Positions 61,083 through 64,000 of a DNA stretch of 64,000 bases are shown in pieces. The DNA comes from Mycetohabitans sp. B8. Its GTDB lineage: Bacteria; Pseudomonadota; Gammaproteobacteria; Burkholderiales; Burkholderiaceae. The notes below the pieces were generated by a model that saw only the letters and a program-made list of their open reading frames with translations, was not told where the DNA came from and made no database searches. A program made the position numbers and the translations under genes. The stretch's first letter is position 1. Each line of letters starts with the position of its first letter. The stretch covers positions 434,001-498,000 of the forward strand of contig NZ_JAHLKR010000016.1 of NCBI RefSeq assembly GCF_021991875.1, written 5' to 3'.

Positions 61083-61949
61083 TTACGCAGTCTTTTTAAG
61101 ACGCCAAAATTTGTACGCTAAGTGGCCATTTTTATAAGCCTTCAGGCCACTATCGTCAAAGAAGTGGAACATCGTATCGAATGCATGATACACGTCGGCC
61201 GGTAGAAGGCTATGCTGCTGCTTTTTTTCATTCACCAAAGCCTTGAGTACGTGCTTTAGGTGGCCTTGCTCGCTTTCAAAAGCTCTAGCCACTCCTGCAG
61301 AAATGTCAATATGATCCTCTACTTTAAATTGGGCGTTGCGGATCATTGCGTGATGCTGCTCTAATACGTTAGTGAAAAAATCAACGCCTATCTTATCTTT
61401 TTCGGACAACACATCCTGATTGTCGCCCTTCATGGTATCGGCATAAAAAAACAAACCGTCTTTTTTCAGTACCCGCCGCACTTCCTCACCAAACCTATTC
61501 ATGTCTGGATAACAGTGGGACGACTCGATGTTGACCACCACGTCAAATTCTTCATCGGCAAAGGGTAAATCCATCGCATCGCCGTTAATAAAAGACAGTC
61601 CGTCAAGACGATGCACCTGATTACAAAACTCGATATGCGCTGGGCAGAAGTCCAGCCCGGTTACCGATGCGGCGCCAGCATATCTGGCAAGGTAAGAACA
61701 GTTCCCCCCTCTTCCCGATCCCACTTCAAGAACCTTTTTACCGCGCAAATCGGCATCACCTAAAATGGTTCGGATTAAGTTAGCCGAGCATTTCTGCTCA
61801 AGGTCCGCCTCTTTGATCCAGTCAAAGTTGCTGCGATCGTCCAGATAGCCGTAGTTCAGAAAAGTTAGACGGCCATCGGGAAACATCCGAGTCATCATGT
61901 CATACCATTGGCTGATCGGCGATACGTCTTTTTCTGAGGAAATTTCCAT
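61083..61949 (-). CDS. rhiI: SAM-dependent O-methyltransferase (RhiI)
   Basis: 288 residues, a class I (Rossmann-fold) methyltransferase. The glycine-rich SAM loop VLEVGSGRGGN is at about 73-83, followed by GLDFCP (acidic residue of motif II), NGDAMDLPFADEEFDVV (motif III/IV) and RRVLKKDGLFFYAD near motif VI. Length and motif layout match small-molecule O-methyltransferases of the ubiquinone/sterol-methylase type. ATG start with GAGGT about 8 bases upstream. It is separate from the PKS methyltransferase domains, which are C-methylating. Rhizoxin carries a single methoxy group at C17, the hydroxyl made by module 6, and the cluster's stand-alone methyltransferase is the obvious enzyme for it. 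It lies beyond rhiG on the opposite strand and has its own weak promoter candidate. Confidence 0.92.
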   Translation of the reverse strand: MEISSEKDVSPISQWYDMMTRMFPDGRLTFLNYGYLDDRSNFDWIKEADLEQKCSANLIRTILGDADLRGKKVLEVGSGRGGNCSYLARYAGAASVTGLDFCPAHIEFCNQVHRLDGLSFINGDAMDLPFADEEFDVVVNIESSHCYPDMNRFGEEVRRVLKKDGLFFYADTMKGDNQDVLSEKDKIGVDFFTNVLEQHHAMIRNAQFKVEDHIDISAGVARAFESEQGHLKHVLKALVNEKKQQHSLLPADVYHAFDTMFHFFDDSGLKAYKNGHLAYKFWRLKKTA

Positions 61950-61986
61950 TCTTTACCTCGTTCTTGAAATGATTATTGGAATTCTC

Positions 61987-61992
61987 ATCATA
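61987..61992 (-). promoter_or_regulatory. Weak promoter candidate (-10 box) for rhiI
   Basis: TATGAT on the minus strand is a 5/6 match to the -10 consensus, about 40 nt before the rhiI ATG. At 17-bp spacing the -35 position reads TGGAAC, only 3/6. It is offered because rhiI has no upstream gene on its strand from which to be cotranscribed. Confidence 0.3.
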
Positions 61993-62137
61993 ACCCAATG
62001 AGCCAAAACGTTCCAGCTAGATCATTTGACTTGTGCAGCAGTTCGATCTCATCCAAGCCGACCACATATGTGAGCGTGACCGATTTGTTGTGGACGACCC
62101 AAATCACGTACAGCGTGCTCGCGCGTTCCATGCGTCG

Positions 62138-62347
62138 TTAACACACAAAACCATTCAAAGAGCCATGGTGGGGCACGAAACTCGCGCTCATCGCCCTGTT
62201 CAACTGCTTCCAGTCGATCAGATCGGTAGGGCGAACCAACGGATACTTCAAGCTAATCTGCTCGCGCAGCGGTTGGCGAAAGAAATTTCCCCCTGGCACC
62301 GGCGTCCTCGGACCCCTCCACACGTCGTCAGGATTTGCAGGTTTCAC
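62138..62347 (-). pseudogene. Remnant of an IS5-type transposase, N-terminal end
   Basis: A 69-codon minus-strand frame contains NFFRQPLREQISLKYPLV followed by TDLIDWKQLNRAMSASF. This resembles the start of IS5-family transposases, where a 'hPLVkLadlIDW' segment precedes the conserved GRP region. After GSLNGF the frame stops and no continuing transposase sequence (DDE domain) is seen down to rhiI. It is therefore a stub, not a working element. I see no inverted terminal repeats around it. Family assignment is from memory of the motif. Confidence 0.5.
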
Positions 62348-62424
62348 GCCTCAATATGCCCGCTCTTTGCAAGTTCCACAACACCATTTCGATCTCGCAG
62401 CCTGGCTGCATAGGCTTTCCTGGA

Positions 62425-62640
62425 TTATTTAGTACCCGCTATTAAGATGTCGGAACTCCCGGCATAGGTCTGGCCGCCCTCTGCTATCGGCATTTGCCGC
62501 ATCTGGTCTTCAATCTGTTGCTGGGTGTATTGCCACCACCTTTCTCCGCAAGTTGCTGGGCCAACGTCTTTTCCCGCGGATGCAACTGCCGATTGAAGCG
62601 TAGATCTTTTACCTCGACTGATCTTTTTGAGCCCCATCTT
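62425..62640 (-). pseudogene. Frameshifted fragment of a hemagglutinin/CdiA-type protein
   Basis: One minus-strand frame encodes FNRQLHPREKTLAQQLAEK and stays open to about 62535; a second frame then encodes YTQQQIEDQMRQMPIAEGG and SSDILIAGTK before a stop at 62425. Joined, these give the conserved 'QLHPxEkxLaqqLaekSgGkYTQqQIEdQMR' block found near the C-termini of large filamentous hemagglutinins and contact-dependent inhibition (CdiA-like) exoproteins of Burkholderia relatives. The change of frame in the middle of the block shows the gene is broken. The apparent start ATG at 62637 is therefore not a real start. The family is recalled from pattern, not from a search. Confidence 0.6.
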
Positions 62641-62715
62641 TCTTTTTGTAACTTTTCCGCGCTTCGAGGTATATTATGTCATGTTGAATCGCTAGAAATT
62701 TTTCGGGCTTATCGT

Positions 62716-62979
62716 TCAGGGGAACAAAAAAACCCACTGCGACCTCATCCAATTCAGTAATGCCGAAAGCAAAAAACCAAGAACAGCAGAAAGTAGAAAT
62801 TTCAATGTGGGTTCTTTATATACTAGCCAGGCAGTCAGCAATACACCAAGAAATAGTGTCGATTTTAACCAGTAAAAAAACTTCTCTCGCTTCAATTCCA
62901 GATCGCTCCTACCAAACATCAACCAAGTGATCGTAAGCGATACAAGTGAGATAATTACGATCCCTACCTCTAGAATCAC
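62716..62979 (-). CDS. Small three-helix membrane protein of unknown function
   Basis: 87 residues from a GTG preceded by a GGGGG ribosome site about 6 bases upstream. It has three hydrophobic stretches: IVIISLVSLTITWLMF near residues 8-23, STLFLGVLLTAWLVY near 40-55, and FLLSAVLGFLLSALLNWM near 60-78. Basic and acidic residues (DLELKREK) lie between helices 1 and 2. It overlaps the end of a fragment of a toxin-type exoprotein on the same strand. In contact-dependent inhibition loci the gene directly after the toxin C-terminus is the immunity gene, often a small membrane protein, so that role is possible. I do not recognise the family. It is the only ORF in the right flank that looks intact. 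Confidence 0.4.
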   Translation of the reverse strand: MILEVGIVIISLVSLTITWLMFGRSDLELKREKFFYWLKSTLFLGVLLTAWLVYKEPTLKFLLSAVLGFLLSALLNWMRSQWVFLFP

Positions 62980-63106
62980 TGATCGCCCCCTTAAGTTTGT
63001 TAATTGTGTTTTGAATCCCCCACCAAGAATTCGAGGCAGGATCGAAGAATGGATCGACTGCTCCGCCCAGCCCTATCGAATTTCCAAAAAGAATTTCAAT
63101 CTTCAC
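62909..63106 (-). pseudogene. Fragment of a toxin-type exoprotein C-terminal region
   Basis: A 65-codon minus-strand frame encodes GNSIGLGGAVDPFFDPASN and SWWGIQNTINKLKG, then runs on into the overlapping membrane-protein region and stops. The 'PFFDPAxNxWWGIQ' stretch looks like the linker seen in hemagglutinin/CdiA-like C-termini after the YYPP...LPN region, which is found in a different frame just upstream. It therefore appears to continue the same broken gene after a frameshift near 63110. Family is suggested, not proven. Confidence 0.4.
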
Positions 63107-63126
63107 TTAAATTGATTCACTCAACC

Positions 63127-63480
63127 TTAACCCTTAATTTCTTCTTTAAGCCCATTGAATACAGGACCATACAAAGGGTATCGTTCAGAAGCAAATTAAT
63201 CTTTCAAATCTACGATACTATCCACAGCTTAATTTTAAGCTTAAGCTTCAGGATTCGGTCTCCCGATCTTTTCAATCATTCCCGCACTGAGTCCTATTGC
63301 CGATGCACCAAAAGTCGGTGTCCTAGCGGCAGGAGCATACGTCGAAGGTACAGCCGCAATCGCACCCGTTGCCGCGCCAAACCGACCAACTGTCGTCGAT
63401 ACAACCGCAGCGGTATTTGCAATCTATTCATTTGGCAAATCCGGCGGGTAGTAGAGTACCCCGGCTGGTGCAGTCCCGCT
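63127..63480 (-). pseudogene. Stop-riddled fragment of a hemagglutinin/CdiA-type exoprotein
   Basis: A single minus-strand frame can be read as TAPAGVLYYPPDLPNE, stop, IANTAAVVSTTVGRFGAATG, then TYAPAARTPTFGASAIG and IEKIGRPNPEA, three closely spaced stops, VDSIVDLKD, stop, and ASERYPLYGPVFNGLKEEIKG. The uninterrupted protein logic across at least five in-frame stops shows a recent pseudogene. The 'TYYPPxLPNxxxANTAgv' and 'RTPTfGAxAIGLgA' signatures are those I associate with the pre-toxin region of large two-partner-secreted hemagglutinin/CdiA proteins. No intact secretion partner (CdiB/TpsB) is in the window. Confidence 0.6.
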
Positions 63481-63900
63481 GCATATTCGGCTGTCGCACA
63501 GGGCTTTACCAGGGGCTTAAGCGCATACTTTCACAGATCCCACCTCTAGTCGTGTTGGCGCCGACGTGTAGCTCATGTTATTGTCGTACTTGCAATGCCT
63601 CGGTACAGTGCCGGTGCCACCTACCTTGCCTACCTCACCCGTAACACCTCTAGCTATTGACCGACCCGCTTTCTGTCATACAGCCAAGCACCAACACCAC
63701 CTACAACTGTTGCAAACAATATTAGCTTGCACCAGGCGTACATCCTTGCCAAGTCCGGCAATTAATAAACTGAGGAATTACGCATCCAAACAATTATTAG
63801 AATCACACAAAATTCAGCACTCAATGCCAAGATAATTAATGTTCTAATAATATTAGAATGTACATAAATAATGCCCAAATATCACAACTCATTCTTTCTG
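63481..63900. other. Degenerate AT-richer segment, no supportable gene
   Basis: About 420 bp in which I find no credible gene. A 29-codon minus-strand frame (63654-63743) encodes a single hydrophobic helix (LILFATVVGGVGAW), but it is too short and too poorly placed to call. The stretch 63770-63880 is rich in A and T with many TAAT repeats, unlike the GC-rich rhi genes. It probably separates two decayed toxin or immunity fragments. Confidence 0.5.
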
Positions 63901-64000
63901 TCATTTTTTCGGTTTATGGTAATCAAGTGTCTTATCCATAGCATGATTGACCCCTTCTGAAAACGCTGCCCCTCCAATGGCACCGAGAGTTGAAGGCAAC
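63901..64000 (-). CDS. C-terminal end of a protein entering from the right edge, hemagglutinin-like or orphan toxin segment
   Basis: The last 32 codons of a minus-strand frame are visible (LGAIGGAAFSEGVNHAMDK, then KTLDYHKPKK and a TGA at 63901-63903). No start is in the window. The small-residue GAIGGAAFSEGV motif is like the glycine-rich segments near the ends of CdiA-type or polymorphic toxin proteins, and the orientation is the same as the neighbouring fragments. Whether it belongs to an intact gene cannot be seen. Confidence 0.4.
   Translation of the reverse strand, partial: LPSTLGAIGGAAFSEGVNHAMDKTLDYHKPKK

Noticed and set aside
879-61949. Pseudomonas rzx locus as the source
   Set aside because: The domains would fit, but the order rhiI-G-A at the right end followed by B-C-D-H-E, and the decayed Burkholderia-type flank, favour the endosymbiont version. 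Not excluded by sequence alone.
61994-62126. 44-codon minus-strand frame after the IS stub
   Set aside because: It could be taken for the rest of the transposase but shows no DDE or other transposase motif, and it runs into the rhiI upstream region. No call made.
63654-63743. 29-codon frame with one hydrophobic helix
   Set aside because: Too short, no conserved neighbour, and surrounded by degenerate sequence.
1-64000. tRNA, rRNA, CRISPR arrays, riboswitches, prophage
   Set aside because: Looked for by eye; nothing with cloverleaf, regular spacer-repeat or phage-gene features was seen. A tRNAscan or CRISPR search would settle it.

Overview
The window is most of a giant trans-acyltransferase (trans-AT) PKS/NRPS locus. 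Gene order, domain content and module-by-module chemistry match the rhizoxin (rhi) cluster of the Burkholderia-related fungal endosymbiont Mycetohabitans (Burkholderia) rhizoxinica. The order rhiI-rhiG-rhiA-rhiB-rhiC-rhiD-rhiH-rhiE is the endosymbiont arrangement as I remember it. The Pseudomonas rzx locus has the same domains but, as I recall, a different gene order. The species is inferred from this organisation; no housekeeping gene is present to confirm it.

Layout. From about 58.2 kb leftwards, rhiA, rhiB, rhiC, rhiD, rhiH and the 5' end of rhiE run on the minus strand with gaps of 22-172 bp, so they look like one transcript of more than 58 kb that leaves the window. Its promoter can be proposed at 58210-58238, overlapped by a perfect 10-bp inverted repeat. 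A ~0.7-kb region divides it from rhiG, the tandem discrete AT, on the plus strand. rhiI (methyltransferase, minus strand) converges on rhiG across a hairpin-rich gap. The last 2 kb (62-64 kb) are decayed: an IS5-like transposase stub and several frameshifted or stop-interrupted pieces of hemagglutinin/CdiA-type proteins, with one small intact membrane-protein ORF. This fits genome decay in an endosymbiont.

How the genes work together. RhiA (MT-like remnant, GNAT, ACP, KS, carrier, HC, HC) loads an acetyl starter. With the serine-type A-PCP and the oxidase region of RhiB it forms the 2-methyloxazole. After a pass-through KS0-ACP, the elongation modules read: 3 KS-DH-KR-MT-ACP; 4 KS-DH-KR-ACP-ACP; 5 KS-DH-KR in RhiB continued by MT-ACP in RhiC; 6 KS-KR-MT-ACP; 7 KS-KR-ACP; 8 KS-KR-MT-ACP-ACP; 9 KS-DH-KR-ACP; 10 KS-DH-KR-MT-ACP; then a KS0 in RhiD continued by a catalytically altered DH* at the start of RhiE. 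The predicted methyl pattern (yes, no, yes, yes, no, yes, no, yes) equals rhizoxin C22, C20, C18, C16, C14, C12, C10, C8. The DH pattern gives the C18-C23 triene, and the KR-only modules give the oxygens at C17, C15 and C13. The KS0/DH* pair is the expected enoyl-shift module. RhiG supplies malonyl units to all modules in trans. RhiI and RhiH are the tailoring O-methyltransferase and P450. The beta-branching module and chain release lie beyond the left edge.

This is a known pathway rather than a new one. The points of most interest are the promoter/operator, the module splits across proteins, the inactive or altered domains, the tandem oxidase, and the decayed toxin-type flank.
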